In this document: positions 24,660 through 33,604 of the stretch, piece after piece
Numbering within the stretch: position 1 is the stretch's first letter
How the letters are laid out: the number at the start of each line of letters is the position of its first letter
Assembly (NCBI RefSeq): GCF_024397915.1
Contig: NZ_CP073347.1
Span: 2,232,001-2,296,000, forward strand
Direction: 5' to 3'
DNA: 64,000 bases
Origin: Marinobacterium rhizophilum
GTDB taxonomy: Bacteria > Pseudomonadota > Gammaproteobacteria > Pseudomonadales > Balneatricaceae
The notes under the pieces: generated by a model
Seen by the model: only the letters and a program-made list of their open reading frames with translations
The model's database searches: none
What the model was told of the DNA's origin: nothing
Made by a program: the position numbers and the translations under genes

Positions 24660-26165
24660 TCAGGCCGATCGGGCGATGATCTCTTTCCACTTGGCAGGGC
24701 CTGTGTTGTGTACGGACTCACCGTTCACATCCACCGCCACCGTGACTGGCATGTCCTTGACCTCGAACTCGTAGATCGCTTCCATGCCCATTTCCTCGAA
24801 GGCCAGCACCTTGGCACCGACAATCGCCTTGGACACCAGGTAGGCTGCGCCACCCACGGCCATCAGGTAGACGGCCTTGTAGTCCTTGATCGCCTCGATG
24901 GCCACAGGGCCACGCTCGGACTTGCCGATCATGCCCAGCAGGCCGGTCTGATCCAGGATCTGACGGGTGAACTTGTCCATGCGGGTGGCCGTGGTCGGAC
25001 CGGCCGGACCCACCACTTCGCCTTCGATCGGATCCACCGGGCCAACGTAGTAGATAAACCGGCCCTGCAGGTCCACCGGCAGTTCTTCGCCCTTGTTGAG
25101 CATTTCGATCATGCGCTTGTGCGCGGCATCACGCCCGGTGAGCATCTTGCCGTTGAGCAGCACGGTTTCGCCCACTTTCCAGGTGGCCACTTCTTCCGGC
25201 GTGATGCCATCGAGGTTGACCCGGCGGGTATTGGCACCGACTTCTGCGGTCACCTGTGGCCAGTCTTCCAGGCTCGGTGGCGTGAGGATCGCAGGGCCAT
25301 TACCGTTGAGGGTAAAGTGGGTGTGGCGGGTAGCGGCACAGTTGGGGATCATGCACACCGGCAAAGACGCCGCGTGGGTCGGATAATCCTTGATCTTGAC
25401 GTCCAGCACCGTGGTCAGGCCACCCAGGCCCTGGGCACCGATGCCCAGGGCGTTGACCGCATCCATGATTTCCAGGCGCAGCTCCTCCACCCGGTTCTGC
25501 GGGCCGCGCTCGCGCAGTTCATGGATATCGATGGAATCCATCAGGGACTCCTTGGCCAGCACCGCAGCCTTCTCGGCGGTGCCGCCAATGCCCAGACCCA
25601 GCATGCCCGGCGGGCACCAGCCAGCCCCCATGGTCGGTACGGTCTTGACGACCCAGTCGACAATGCTGTCGGACGGGTTGAGCATTACCATCTTGGACTT
25701 GTTCTCGGAACCGCCGCCCTTGGCTGCGATCTGCACATCCACTTCATCGCCTTCGACGATTTCGTAGTGGATGACCGCCGGCGTGTTGTCCTTGGTGTTC
25801 TGACGCTTGCCCGCAGGATCGGCCAGAATGGAGGCACGCAGCACGTTGTCCGGGTGCGTGTAGGCGCGGCGCACGCCTTCGTTGATCATGTCGGTGACGC
25901 TCATGCTGGCGTCCCAGGTGACATTCATGCCGACCTTGACGAACACGGTAACGATACCGGTGTCCTGACAGATCGGCCGGCGGCCTTCTGCACTCATGCG
26001 GGAGTTGATCAGAATCTGCGCCATGGCATCCTTGGCAGCCGGGTTCTGCTCCTTCAGATAGGCTTCATGCACGCCCTGAACGAAGTCGATCGGGTGGTAA
26101 TAGGAGATGAATTGCAGCGCGTCTGCGACACTGCTGATGAAATCGTCTTGGCGAATCACGCTCAT
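24660..26165 (-). CDS. Class I (iron-sulfur) fumarate hydratase
   Basis: TCA-cycle enzyme interconverting fumarate and malate through a [4Fe-4S] cluster, of the single-chain class I type (FumA/FumB). The 501-residue protein has the alpha part (RPICQDTGIV with Cys66, GAGWCPPGMLGLGIGG with Cys184, IPNCAATRH with Cys276) and the beta part (GKMLTGRDAAHKRM, VGPAGPTTATRMD). Three cysteines at these places match the cluster ligands. GGAGAG precedes the ATG. It is 179 bases downstream of the catabolic operon on the same strand but has its own spacing, so it is probably separate. Confidence 0.95.
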   Translation of the reverse strand: MSVIRQDDFISSVADALQFISYYHPIDFVQGVHEAYLKEQNPAAKDAMAQILINSRMSAEGRRPICQDTGIVTVFVKVGMNVTWDASMSVTDMINEGVRRAYTHPDNVLRASILADPAGKRQNTKDNTPAVIHYEIVEGDEVDVQIAAKGGGSENKSKMVMLNPSDSIVDWVVKTVPTMGAGWCPPGMLGLGIGGTAEKAAVLAKESLMDSIDIHELRERGPQNRVEELRLEIMDAVNALGIGAQGLGGLTTVLDVKIKDYPTHAASLPVCMIPNCAATRHTHFTLNGNGPAILTPPSLEDWPQVTAEVGANTRRVNLDGITPEEVATWKVGETVLLNGKMLTGRDAAHKRMIEMLNKGEELPVDLQGRFIYYVGPVDPIEGEVVGPAGPTTATRMDKFTRQILDQTGLLGMIGKSERGPVAIEAIKDYKAVYLMAVGGAAYLVSKAIVGAKVLAFEEMGMEAIYEFEVKDMPVTVAVDVNGESVHNTGPAKWKEIIARSA

Positions 26166-26344
26166 TGAGACTCTCCGTCTGGCTCGGGGTCATGTAGGGG
26201 CAGCTCTTGTCAACCGGCTGCTTGAATTTGTTGCGGCGCGATTATACACCAAAACGACAAAGGACGAGTTTAGGGTCTTGGTCTAACTGGGCAGGCTGGA
26301 ATGAGCCCCGAGCATGCACCCGGAATTCGCTGCGCGTCATCAGG

Positions 26345-27637
26345 CTACGGCTTATCCAGCACCAGGGACTCGAACAACAGGACGCCCCAGCCGAGCAGCT
26401 CCTCGTCGAAATCAAAGGTCGGACTGTGGTGACCGCCACCGACCGGCGAGCCGAGTATCAGGTGGGTCGCCTGGCCGCCCTGCTCGCGCACCCGCTGGAT
26501 CAGAAAGCCGGCATCCTCGCTGGCCGAGACCAGAAAACTGTCCTGCAACAAGGCCTCGGGCAGCCCAAGTGCCCGTGCGGTTGCCGCCACCGACTCCGCC
26601 AGATCGCGACTATTGGGGTAACTGGAAAACTCGGCGAATACGCTGCGCTCCCAGGTCACGGCATTCATGCGCGCAGCGCCATCGAGCACCTGCTCCGCCG
26701 CAGCCGCCATAAAGTCGCAGATGGCGTTGTCGGCGCCGCGCACCTCGTAGCGCAGTCGTACTTCGTCGGCAATCACGTTCTGGGCATTGTCGGAGCGAAA
26801 ACGACCGACATTGACCCGCGACATGCCGCCGCTGTGGCGCGGCAGCGCGTACAGACCCTGAACCGCCTGGCAGGCAGCCAGGAGCGCGTTGCGGCCATCC
26901 TGGGGCGCGTTGCCGGCATGGCTGGCGCGACCACGAAAGACAACATCATAGATGCGCGCAGCAATCCAGGTGGCATCGAACACGATGCGATAGCGGTCCA
27001 GAATACCCAGGTGCAGCGTCAGGAAGCGCTCCACCTCGGCCAGCTGCGGCAGGCCGGCGAAAACCGCCCCGCCACCGGCCACTTCTTCGGCCGGCTGGAA
27101 GAACAGGTGCACCCGGCCACCCCAGCGCTCGCGGCGCGCGGCCAGCCGTCGCGCCAGCCCGAGACCGATGGTCAGATGACCGTCATGACCGCAGGCATGC
27201 ATGATGCCGGCATGCTCCGATGCGAAGCCCCGGGCCGCCGGTTCATGGCCGGCATCGAGGCTCTCGTTGATCGGCAGCGCGTCTATATCGAAGCGAAACC
27301 CGAACACCCGACCGGGCCCGTTGCCCTCGAGGGTGGCGACAAGGCCGGTGCGGTTGCCCCGCATCCCGGACAGGTAACGGTTATTCGCGCCCAGTGTACG
27401 TTCGGCCCGCTGCCAGGCGGCGCGATCCGTATCGCTGTCCGGCGGATTGCCGGGGGGCTGCCGGTACAGCGCCTCACCCCATTCAATGCTGTACCCCAGG
27501 GCTTCCAGCTCCTGGCACAGGCGCGCCGTGGTCAGGTACTCGGTCCAGGAAAGTTCCGGCGTTCGGTGGAAGCGTCGGCGGGTCTCGCTCAATTCCAGCA
27601 TGAGCTCCCGGTCGGGACAGGGCGGCAATTCGGACAT
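26345..27637 (-). CDS. M20D amidohydrolase, possibly N-acetyl-diaminobutyrate deacetylase (DoeB2-like)
   Basis: Binuclear-metal amidohydrolase of peptidase family M20D. The 430-residue protein starts the core with RRRFHRTPELSWTEY and FRFDIDALPI. Metal ligands are visible in MHACGHDGHLTIG, HLFFQPAEE and near the end in GSPVGGGHHSPTF. Members deacylate N-acyl amino acids or aminobenzoyl-glutamate; one branch, DoeB2, deacetylates N-acetyl-2,4-diaminobutyrate in ectoine breakdown. Here it ends a minus-strand operon M24 - threonine-aldolase-like - ALDH - M20, so a deacetylase role fits. AAGGAAG precedes the ATG by 7 bases. Substrate is inferred, not shown. Confidence 0.85.
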   Translation of the reverse strand: MSELPPCPDRELMLELSETRRRFHRTPELSWTEYLTTARLCQELEALGYSIEWGEALYRQPPGNPPDSDTDRAAWQRAERTLGANNRYLSGMRGNRTGLVATLEGNGPGRVFGFRFDIDALPINESLDAGHEPAARGFASEHAGIMHACGHDGHLTIGLGLARRLAARRERWGGRVHLFFQPAEEVAGGGAVFAGLPQLAEVERFLTLHLGILDRYRIVFDATWIAARIYDVVFRGRASHAGNAPQDGRNALLAACQAVQGLYALPRHSGGMSRVNVGRFRSDNAQNVIADEVRLRYEVRGADNAICDFMAAAAEQVLDGAARMNAVTWERSVFAEFSSYPNSRDLAESVAATARALGLPEALLQDSFLVSASEDAGFLIQRVREQGGQATHLILGSPVGGGHHSPTFDFDEELLGWGVLLFESLVLDKP

Positions 27638-27669
27638 GCAAGGCTTCCTTTGATTTCAGATTGCTGGGA

Positions 27670-29100
27670 TCAACTCAGGTTACTGGGATCGACGTTGACC
27701 GACTTGCGCGCACTGAACGCCTGCAGCCCCTCCGGTGCCAGCGCGAGAGAGCCGTTGCCCGATGCGTGCTGGCCGATCCAGCCCAGGCGCGCATCGACAA
27801 AGTTACAGCGATTGACGTAGACCGTGCCGGTAGTCACCGCCGCCACAAAGCGCTCGGCACGGTCCCGCGAGCGCGTAAAGATCGATGCGGTCAGGCCGAA
27901 ACGGCTGTTGCACACCTGCCGTGCCGCCTCCTCATCATCAGCGACCTTCATCACCGGCAGCACCGGGCCAAAGGTCTCCTCCTTCAGGATCCGCATCTGC
28001 GCCGTCACATCGGCCAGCAACGTGGGCTTGAGAAACTCGGTGCCACCGTGGGATTCGGTCTCGCCACCGGTACAGAGCTTCGCCCCCAGTCGCTGGGCCT
28101 GTTTCACCATGTCCAGCAATCCCGACACCGCCTTCTGGCCGCCATGCAATGGTCCCAGGGTCGTTTGCGCAGCCATCGGGTCGCCACTGACCTCGGCCTC
28201 CATGACCGCCCGGGCCCTGTCAAGAAATGCGTCGTAGCGGCTGGCGTGCACAAAGACCCGCTTCACGGCACAGCAGGACTGACCGGAGTTATGCAGCCGG
28301 CCGATCTTCACGGTCCACAAAACGGCCTGTTCGAGGTCGGCATCCTCGGCAATGTAGGCGGCGTCACTGCCACCAAGCTCGAGGGAGCACTGAATAAAGG
28401 GGTCCGGCACACCCTCATTGAAGGCCCGCTTGGCAATGCTCTGCTGCATCACGCGACCGCCCTGTACGGACCCGGTGAAAACCAGGTGATTGATATCGGT
28501 CTCTTCGATAATGCGTGCCGAGACATCGAAGTCCACCACCACCTGGGTCAGCAGCTGGTCGATACCGGCCATCGAGCCGAATGCCTTTTCAAAATGAGCA
28601 CCCACCGAGGGTGTACTGGTATGCTTGAGCACCACCGCATTGCCACTGAGCAACGCGCAGACTGTACCGTTGATGGCGCAAAACAGCGGATAGTTCCAGG
28701 GCGTAATAATGTAGACGACCCCCTTGGCGCGGCACTCGATGCGACCCTCGAAGTTTGCGTCCTCATACTGCGGGTGATGGGCCGGCGCCAGAGCACCGTC
28801 GGTGGCAAAGCGGCACAGGTATTCCGCGCGCTCGAGCATGTACGTCAGCTCTTCCCTGGCCGCCGTCAGTGGCTTGCCCATCTCCCGGGTAATCCCTGCT
28901 GCGATCTCGTCGGCGTTGTCACGAAAATAATCCAGCGCCTTGAGCACATGGCCGGCACGCGCCTGCGGCGAAAGAGCCTGCCAGGCCCGCGCTGCCTGCT
29001 GGCCCGCATCGACGCGTGCACTGACCGCCGCGAAGGTTTCCGATGGTTGCGAGAATACGGTCTCTGCGGTGTAGGGATTGACGACCTCGATAGTGCTCAT
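27670..29100 (-). CDS. NAD(P)-dependent aldehyde dehydrogenase of the catabolic operon
   Basis: A 476-residue ALDH-superfamily enzyme. The cofactor and catalytic elements are ITPWNYPLF, the FTGSVQGG loop, Glu in SLELGGSDAAYI, and the nucleophile region NSGQSCCAVKR. The late EETFGPVLPV motif is present. It most resembles succinate-semialdehyde or aspartate-semialdehyde (DoeC-like) types in length and motif style. GGAGGT lies just upstream of the ATG. Third gene of the operon, 38 bases after the aldolase-like gene and 32 before the M20 gene. In the proposed route it would oxidise an aminoaldehyde such as aminoacetaldehyde. Confidence 0.88.
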   Translation of the reverse strand: MSTIEVVNPYTAETVFSQPSETFAAVSARVDAGQQAARAWQALSPQARAGHVLKALDYFRDNADEIAAGITREMGKPLTAAREELTYMLERAEYLCRFATDGALAPAHHPQYEDANFEGRIECRAKGVVYIITPWNYPLFCAINGTVCALLSGNAVVLKHTSTPSVGAHFEKAFGSMAGIDQLLTQVVVDFDVSARIIEETDINHLVFTGSVQGGRVMQQSIAKRAFNEGVPDPFIQCSLELGGSDAAYIAEDADLEQAVLWTVKIGRLHNSGQSCCAVKRVFVHASRYDAFLDRARAVMEAEVSGDPMAAQTTLGPLHGGQKAVSGLLDMVKQAQRLGAKLCTGGETESHGGTEFLKPTLLADVTAQMRILKEETFGPVLPVMKVADDEEAARQVCNSRFGLTASIFTRSRDRAERFVAAVTTGTVYVNRCNFVDARLGWIGQHASGNGSLALAPEGLQAFSARKSVNVDPSNLS

Positions 29101-29138
29101 GGCGGTACCTCCAAAGGGTTTGACGAGACGATGCGGCG

Positions 29139-30182
29139 CTAGCCGCCCGCGGACAGGCGGCCGAGCTCCCGAACAAAATGATCGATATCCTCTGCACGGG
29201 TATCGAATGAGGTCACCAGGCGAATTTCACTGAAAGCATCCCCCGGCCAGACGAGGCAGGGCGTCAGCTGTTGCACAGCGCCCAGCCAGTCGGTCGGCAC
29301 CTGTGCGAACACCATGTTGATCTCGACCGGCGCGCTCAGGGTGACCTCGTCGAGGCTGTCGAGCCCACTGGCGAGCTGCTGGGCCATGGCATTGGCATTG
29401 CCGGCATTGCGGCGCCAGAGGTCGTTCTCGAAATAGGCCAGGAACTGGGCGGCAAGAAATCGCTGCTTGGATGCCAGCTGCATACCCTGCTTGCGTATAT
29501 AGGGATAGGCGCCGCGCAGCGCCGGATTCAGCACCACCACCGCCTCGGCCATCATCAGCCCATTCTTGGTGCCGCCAAACGACAGCACATCGAAGCCTTC
29601 GACGATCTCGGCGAATCCGACACCCAGCGCCTGGGCCGCATTGGCCAGCCTGGCACCGTCCATGTGCAGTAGCAGCCCCCGCTGCCTGGCAAAGGCACCG
29701 ATAGCACGCAGCTCCTCAAGACTGTAAACGGCGCCCCGCTCCGTGGCCTGGGCCAGTGAGATCACCCGTGGCTGGCTGCGGTGCACTACATCAAGGTCTG
29801 CCGCCACCAGCTGCTCGATCCGCGCCAGCGTCAGCTTGCCACGCATGGCCGGCACCGGTATCAGCTTGCAGCCGATGTAGTGCTCCGGCGCGCCACACTC
29901 GTCGACCTGCAGGTGCGCCTCCTCTGCGCAGAACAGCGCTTCATGGCTGTGCAGCATGCCCTTGAGGGCCAGCACATTGGCCGCAGTACCGTTGAACAGC
30001 AGCAGCGTCTCGCTGTGGTCGCCAAACACCGCACGGAATTGCTGCAGCGCCGCCGCGGTTACAGCGTCGGCGCCATAGCCCGGCACGTGCCCGCGATTGA
30101 CCTCGGCGAGCTTCGTCATCACCTCGGGATGCACCCCCGACACATTGTCGCTGGCCAGCAGGTGCGCATAGCGGTTGTCCAT
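29139..30182 (-). CDS. Low-specificity L-threonine aldolase-like PLP enzyme
   Basis: PLP enzyme of the threonine aldolase family (fold type I), which splits beta-hydroxy-alpha-amino acids into glycine and an aldehyde. At 347 residues it has the LLFNGTAANVLAL loop, the LLHMDGARLANAAQALG motif with the PLP-pairing aspartate, and the Schiff-base lysine in LSFGGTKNGLM. The start at 30182 is chosen because GGGAG lies 6 bases upstream of that ATG; an in-frame ATG six bases earlier is too close to it. It lies 13 bases after the M24 stop in a four-gene operon. A retro-aldol step in this pathway points to a beta-hydroxylated substrate. Confidence 0.88.
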   Translation of the reverse strand: MDNRYAHLLASDNVSGVHPEVMTKLAEVNRGHVPGYGADAVTAAALQQFRAVFGDHSETLLLFNGTAANVLALKGMLHSHEALFCAEEAHLQVDECGAPEHYIGCKLIPVPAMRGKLTLARIEQLVAADLDVVHRSQPRVISLAQATERGAVYSLEELRAIGAFARQRGLLLHMDGARLANAAQALGVGFAEIVEGFDVLSFGGTKNGLMMAEAVVVLNPALRGAYPYIRKQGMQLASKQRFLAAQFLAYFENDLWRRNAGNANAMAQQLASGLDSLDEVTLSAPVEINMVFAQVPTDWLGAVQQLTPCLVWPGDAFSEIRLVTSFDTRAEDIDHFVRELGRLSAGG

Positions 30183-30195
30183 CGTCATCTCCCGC

Positions 30196-31467
30196 TCAGC
30201 GCACCAGAACGTTGCGGTCAACCCGGGTCAGGAAGTCGCACCCATTAGCCGTGACTTCGACCGTGTCGGACAGGAAGGCATCGCCGATGCCCGAGCCCAG
30301 CAGCCAGCTCATCAGATGGAAGGTCATGCCTTCGCGCAACTGCATCTGGGAGTTGCGCCGAAGCCCGACCGGTACACCGCTGCCGGACCAGCTCGGCGGG
30401 TAACCGATGCCGATGGAGTAGCCGCAGTGATGGCGGGAATAATGCGACAGGTCATTGCCATCAAGCACCGCCTGCCACGCCTCGTACACATCCCCGGCCA
30501 GCGCGCCGGGTTTGATCTGCGCCGCCGCCGCCATCATCGCCTCCTGACAGATGGCATTCACCTTCTGCGTTTCTGGCGGCGCTTCGCCGATAAAGACGAA
30601 GCGGCCCAGCGGCGCATGGTAGCGGCGCGCGCAGCCGGCCATCTCGAGAAACAGCAGGTCACCGTGCACCAGCGCCAGGTCTTCCCAGGTACCATGTTCG
30701 TGAGCCAGGTTGCGGGTCGAGCGGACCAGCGGGACAAAACCGGGGTAGGTGCCGCCACGGCGGAACATGGCATCATAGATCGCGGCCATGACCTCCCGTG
30801 CGTTGACGCCGGGGCCTGCGGCGGCGATGGCTGACAGCATCATCGAGTCCGAAATCGCCGCCGCCTGGCGGGTCATCTCGAGCTCCGCCCTGGACTGCAC
30901 GATACGGACATCGTCCACCAGGCTATCGAGTTGTTGCCAGTCTGCATCCGGCACACCATTCATGATGCCCTCGGCAATGGAGTACGGCAGGAAAGTACTG
31001 TTCATGTCGATACCGATGACCGCCTTTGCCAGCCCGGAATCACGCAGTACCCGCACCGTCTCGCTGACAGCAGCGGACGGCATCAGGTAGGGTCGGCGCC
31101 GCGGCTCCCGGGTCGGAGCACCCATGGTCACGGGCCAGGTGCTCTCGACCAGCGGCGCCTCATCAGCCTTGCCCGGGCTGGGCTCGGTACCGTCGGCATA
31201 GCCGACATGCCGTACATCCGGCGCCTGATCCCGCACCGTCGCCTTTTCCATGGCACGGGTGATGAGCACCGGCTGGCCATCCGCCGGCAGCACGAGCAGC
31301 TGGCAGGCAAAGTAACCCTGATGGTCAAGACCGGTCAGATAATAGATATTCTCGGGACTGGCGATGAGGCAGGCATCGAGCCCCCGCGCCGACATGCCCT
31401 CCCTGACCTGGATACGTCGCCGCTGATACTCGGCATCATCGAAAAAGCGTCCACTGATATTTTCCAC
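30196..31467 (-). CDS. Pita-bread-fold (M24) hydrolase lacking metal ligands, ectoine-hydrolase/creatinase-like
   Basis: A 423-residue member of the creatinase/aminopeptidase P fold, first gene of a four-gene operon. The N-terminal domain contains MSARGLDACLIASPENIYYLTG. The C-terminal pita-bread domain runs from about residue 190. By my alignment the usual metal ligands are mostly lost: the two Asp positions read E (LFLEMAG) and P (YHAPLGRF), and the two Glu positions read M (TFHLMSW) and S (FLSDTVEV); the His of HHCGYSIGIGYPP remains. Creatinase and ectoine hydrolase DoeA/EutD also act without that metal pair. The GTG start at 31467 has GGAGGTG upstream. Exact substrate is unknown. Confidence 0.82.
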   Translation of the reverse strand: MENISGRFFDDAEYQRRRIQVREGMSARGLDACLIASPENIYYLTGLDHQGYFACQLLVLPADGQPVLITRAMEKATVRDQAPDVRHVGYADGTEPSPGKADEAPLVESTWPVTMGAPTREPRRRPYLMPSAAVSETVRVLRDSGLAKAVIGIDMNSTFLPYSIAEGIMNGVPDADWQQLDSLVDDVRIVQSRAELEMTRQAAAISDSMMLSAIAAAGPGVNAREVMAAIYDAMFRRGGTYPGFVPLVRSTRNLAHEHGTWEDLALVHGDLLFLEMAGCARRYHAPLGRFVFIGEAPPETQKVNAICQEAMMAAAAQIKPGALAGDVYEAWQAVLDGNDLSHYSRHHCGYSIGIGYPPSWSGSGVPVGLRRNSQMQLREGMTFHLMSWLLGSGIGDAFLSDTVEVTANGCDFLTRVDRNVLVR

Positions 31468-31822
31468 GGCTGCACCTCCGGGTTTGGTCGAGTCTCGCGC
31501 CTTCTTCCCTCAGGGGCGGATCCCTAAACCAGACTAGTGGACAAGGGAGGCAGATTTAAACAGGCATGAATAATGATCAAGAAAAACACGATCAACAGGA
31601 GGAAAGCAGAAACAGAACACACGCAGATACAGTACTAAAAAAGCGAAAAAATCTAAAAAATGGCTTGATTAGAAAATATAAACGGGCTTTGAATGGGTAG
31701 AGCAGGACAAACAGAAAGCTTGCCAAGGTGACCAAGACACCGGAGCAAACATGAATGGGATTAACATTGCCGTCACCAGGGAGCGAATCAGAGGCCCTGC
31801 CTCTGGCAGGGGTATTCCCGTA
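31468..31822. other. AT-rich intergenic region upstream of the catabolic operon
   Basis: About 355 bases with clearly lower GC than the surroundings. It should contain the operon promoter on the minus strand, but no convincing -35/-10 pair was found. On the plus strand an ATG at 31566 opens a 44-residue, highly charged frame (lysine- and arginine-rich, ending at 31700) with only a distant GGAGG; it may be chance. No repeat or RNA fold was recognised. Confidence 0.5.
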
Positions 31823-32401
31823 TCAGGCTGAACGCACCCGGGGCAATGAATACTGCAGCGGGACTTCAAACAGGGGCGTGTACAGCGAGCCGCGCTCACC
31901 AGGCTTGCTCAGGTAGAGCACCACGGATGCGGCCGGGCTTTGCAGATCGAGTTCGGGCCAGCTGCACGGGGGCTCAAAACTGTTGTCCGCCGGCAGGCGC
32001 CCGAGGGTTACATGGGGCTTGAAGTCGGTATCGTCGTAGGAGATACCGGCTGTGGCGGCCACCTGCCGTACTTCTTCATGCAGCGACTGCAACTCGGCAC
32101 AGTCCTGGGTCAGTGCAGCAACCAGCGCCAGAGAGTCACTGACCGGGTAATAGTCGACGGCGTTGAGACGAACATGGAAGGGCTCGAACTGAGCCAGCTG
32201 CTCGCGGGTCAGGCGTTCAAGGGTTTCGACCTGGGAAATCCTGATATCGCCCAGAAAACAGAGCGTCAGGTGGTAACTTTCGGATTCGACCCAGTTCACT
32301 TCCATGTGGCGGTCGTAAGCGCACAGGGTATCGGCGTGATCAGACAGACGACGCACCGTCTGATCGTTCAGTTTGAGTGCAAAAAATGCACGTATATTCA
32401 T
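31823..32401 (-). CDS. thpR: RNA 2',3'-cyclic phosphodiesterase
   Basis: 2H phosphoesterase family protein (LigT/ThpR) that hydrolyses 2',3'-cyclic phosphate ends of RNA. The 192-residue protein has both HxT motifs: YHLTLCFLGD in the first half and FKPHVTLGRL in the second. The ATG at 32401 is chosen; an adjacent in-frame GTG at 32404 would add one residue and neither has a good Shine-Dalgarno sequence. The N-terminus NIRAFFALKLND is typical. Confidence 0.92.
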   Translation of the reverse strand: MNIRAFFALKLNDQTVRRLSDHADTLCAYDRHMEVNWVESESYHLTLCFLGDIRISQVETLERLTREQLAQFEPFHVRLNAVDYYPVSDSLALVAALTQDCAELQSLHEEVRQVAATAGISYDDTDFKPHVTLGRLPADNSFEPPCSWPELDLQSPAASVVLYLSKPGERGSLYTPLFEVPLQYSLPRVRSA

Positions 32402-32530
32402 CACTAGAAACAGGTAGCCTTATAGGTAGACGGGTCATTCTGCCCTGCCGGCGCCACCGACGCAATGCCTGATTCAGCATTCGTACAGCAACACCACCAG
32501 GCGCCGCAGCGGGCCAACATTGGAGCCGGC

Positions 32531-33523
32531 CTACTGCATGCGAAGCTGCAGGTTGTTGAGTTGCTGTCGCAGCTGCAGCAACTGCTGATTCAGCTGGCGG
32601 CGGCTGCCGTCGATCGCCTGAATCGCCTGTTCGTTGACCCGCACCCGCCGGGTCAGGTCGGTATTGCCGGCACTGGCCTGCAGTGACGCAACCTTCTCGC
32701 CGAGCGCACGCAGCGCTTGCTGCTGGGCCGCGACCTTTTCGGACTGCACCTCCTCACTGATTCTCACCTGGGTATCCAGCGTTGCCAGTGTGCGCTTGAC
32801 CTCCTGCACCGTTTTATCCAGATCGGCCTTGAGACTCGCCTGGCCTGTTTCCAGCCCCGCGAGCGTCGTCAGCTGTTTGCTGATCTCGGCCCGGGCCTTC
32901 TCTCCTGCAAGCTGAGCCGTTTGCAACGTCTGTAGTTCACCCGTCCTGGCCTCCAGTTCAGTACGCTGCGCCTGCAGTCGCTCATCCAGCTGCCTCAGCT
33001 GAGCGGCCTGGGCATCCAGCAGCGTACCCTGCTGCGCCAGCGTATCCGCCTGGCTGGCCAGCAGCGTTTCCTGGGCTTCGAGCTTGGGTTTGTTGCTTTG
33101 GTAGGCAATGGTCCAGAGCTTGGCGATTTCGGAATCGAAATGCTGGTACTTTTCGGCGGCGGTCTTGCCCTGCTGCTCAAGCCGCCCGGCCAGAGTCTGG
33201 CCCGACTGACTGGCGCTGTCGCTGGTGACCTCCAGCAGCTGTTCCAGATCCACCAGGCGCTGCGTCATCCCTGCCTGCTGCGCCAGGCTCGTATCCAGCT
33301 GCTGCTGCAAGCCATAGCCCCAGTAGCCCAGCCCGCTGGCGGCGCCGGTGAGCAGCACCAGCACCAGGCTGTGAAGCAGATTGCCGCCCTTGGCTGGCGG
33401 CTGAGTGGCCGGGCGCCCCTGCGGCGTATCGCTTGTGCGGCCCCTGGCTGGGGAGGCCTGCTGGCGACCCTCTTCTCCTGCGGGCCCAAGGTCGGGTATA
33501 TCAAATTCCTGCGAACGACTCAT
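32531..33523 (-). CDS. Single-pass membrane coiled-coil protein
   Basis: A 330-residue protein with a hydrophilic Pro/Gly-rich N-terminus (1-47), one membrane helix (about 48-70, NLLHSLVLVLLTGAASGLGYWGYG) and then a long Gln/Leu/Ala-rich coiled coil to the end (for example LDAQAAQLRQLDERLQAQRTEL). The topology would place the coil in the periplasm. No catalytic motif is visible; it resembles structural or scaffold proteins of cell-envelope machines in general shape only. It is 81 bases downstream of the NSS transporter gene on the same strand. Confidence 0.75.
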   Translation of the reverse strand: MSRSQEFDIPDLGPAGEEGRQQASPARGRTSDTPQGRPATQPPAKGGNLLHSLVLVLLTGAASGLGYWGYGLQQQLDTSLAQQAGMTQRLVDLEQLLEVTSDSASQSGQTLAGRLEQQGKTAAEKYQHFDSEIAKLWTIAYQSNKPKLEAQETLLASQADTLAQQGTLLDAQAAQLRQLDERLQAQRTELEARTGELQTLQTAQLAGEKARAEISKQLTTLAGLETGQASLKADLDKTVQEVKRTLATLDTQVRISEEVQSEKVAAQQQALRALGEKVASLQASAGNTDLTRRVRVNEQAIQAIDGSRRQLNQQLLQLRQQLNNLQLRMQ

Positions 33524-33604
33524 AGCCGCGGTTCAACCTGTTCAGCGGACAAAGAAGGCCACCCTAGCAGTTTTGCTGCCACCGCAAAAGCTCGCAGCCG
33601 GAGG

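Noticed and set aside
24708..26168. 486-codon plus-strand frame opposite fumarase
   Set aside because: Antisense shadow; His/Gly/Asp-rich composition typical of reversed codons.
26207..27820. 537-codon plus-strand frame opposite the M20 gene
   Set aside because: Antisense shadow; no motif, and the M20 gene has full metal ligands and a good start.
31669..31899. 76-codon minus-strand frame before thpR
   Set aside because: Mostly overlaps the thpR coding end in another frame and lacks a ribosome-binding site.
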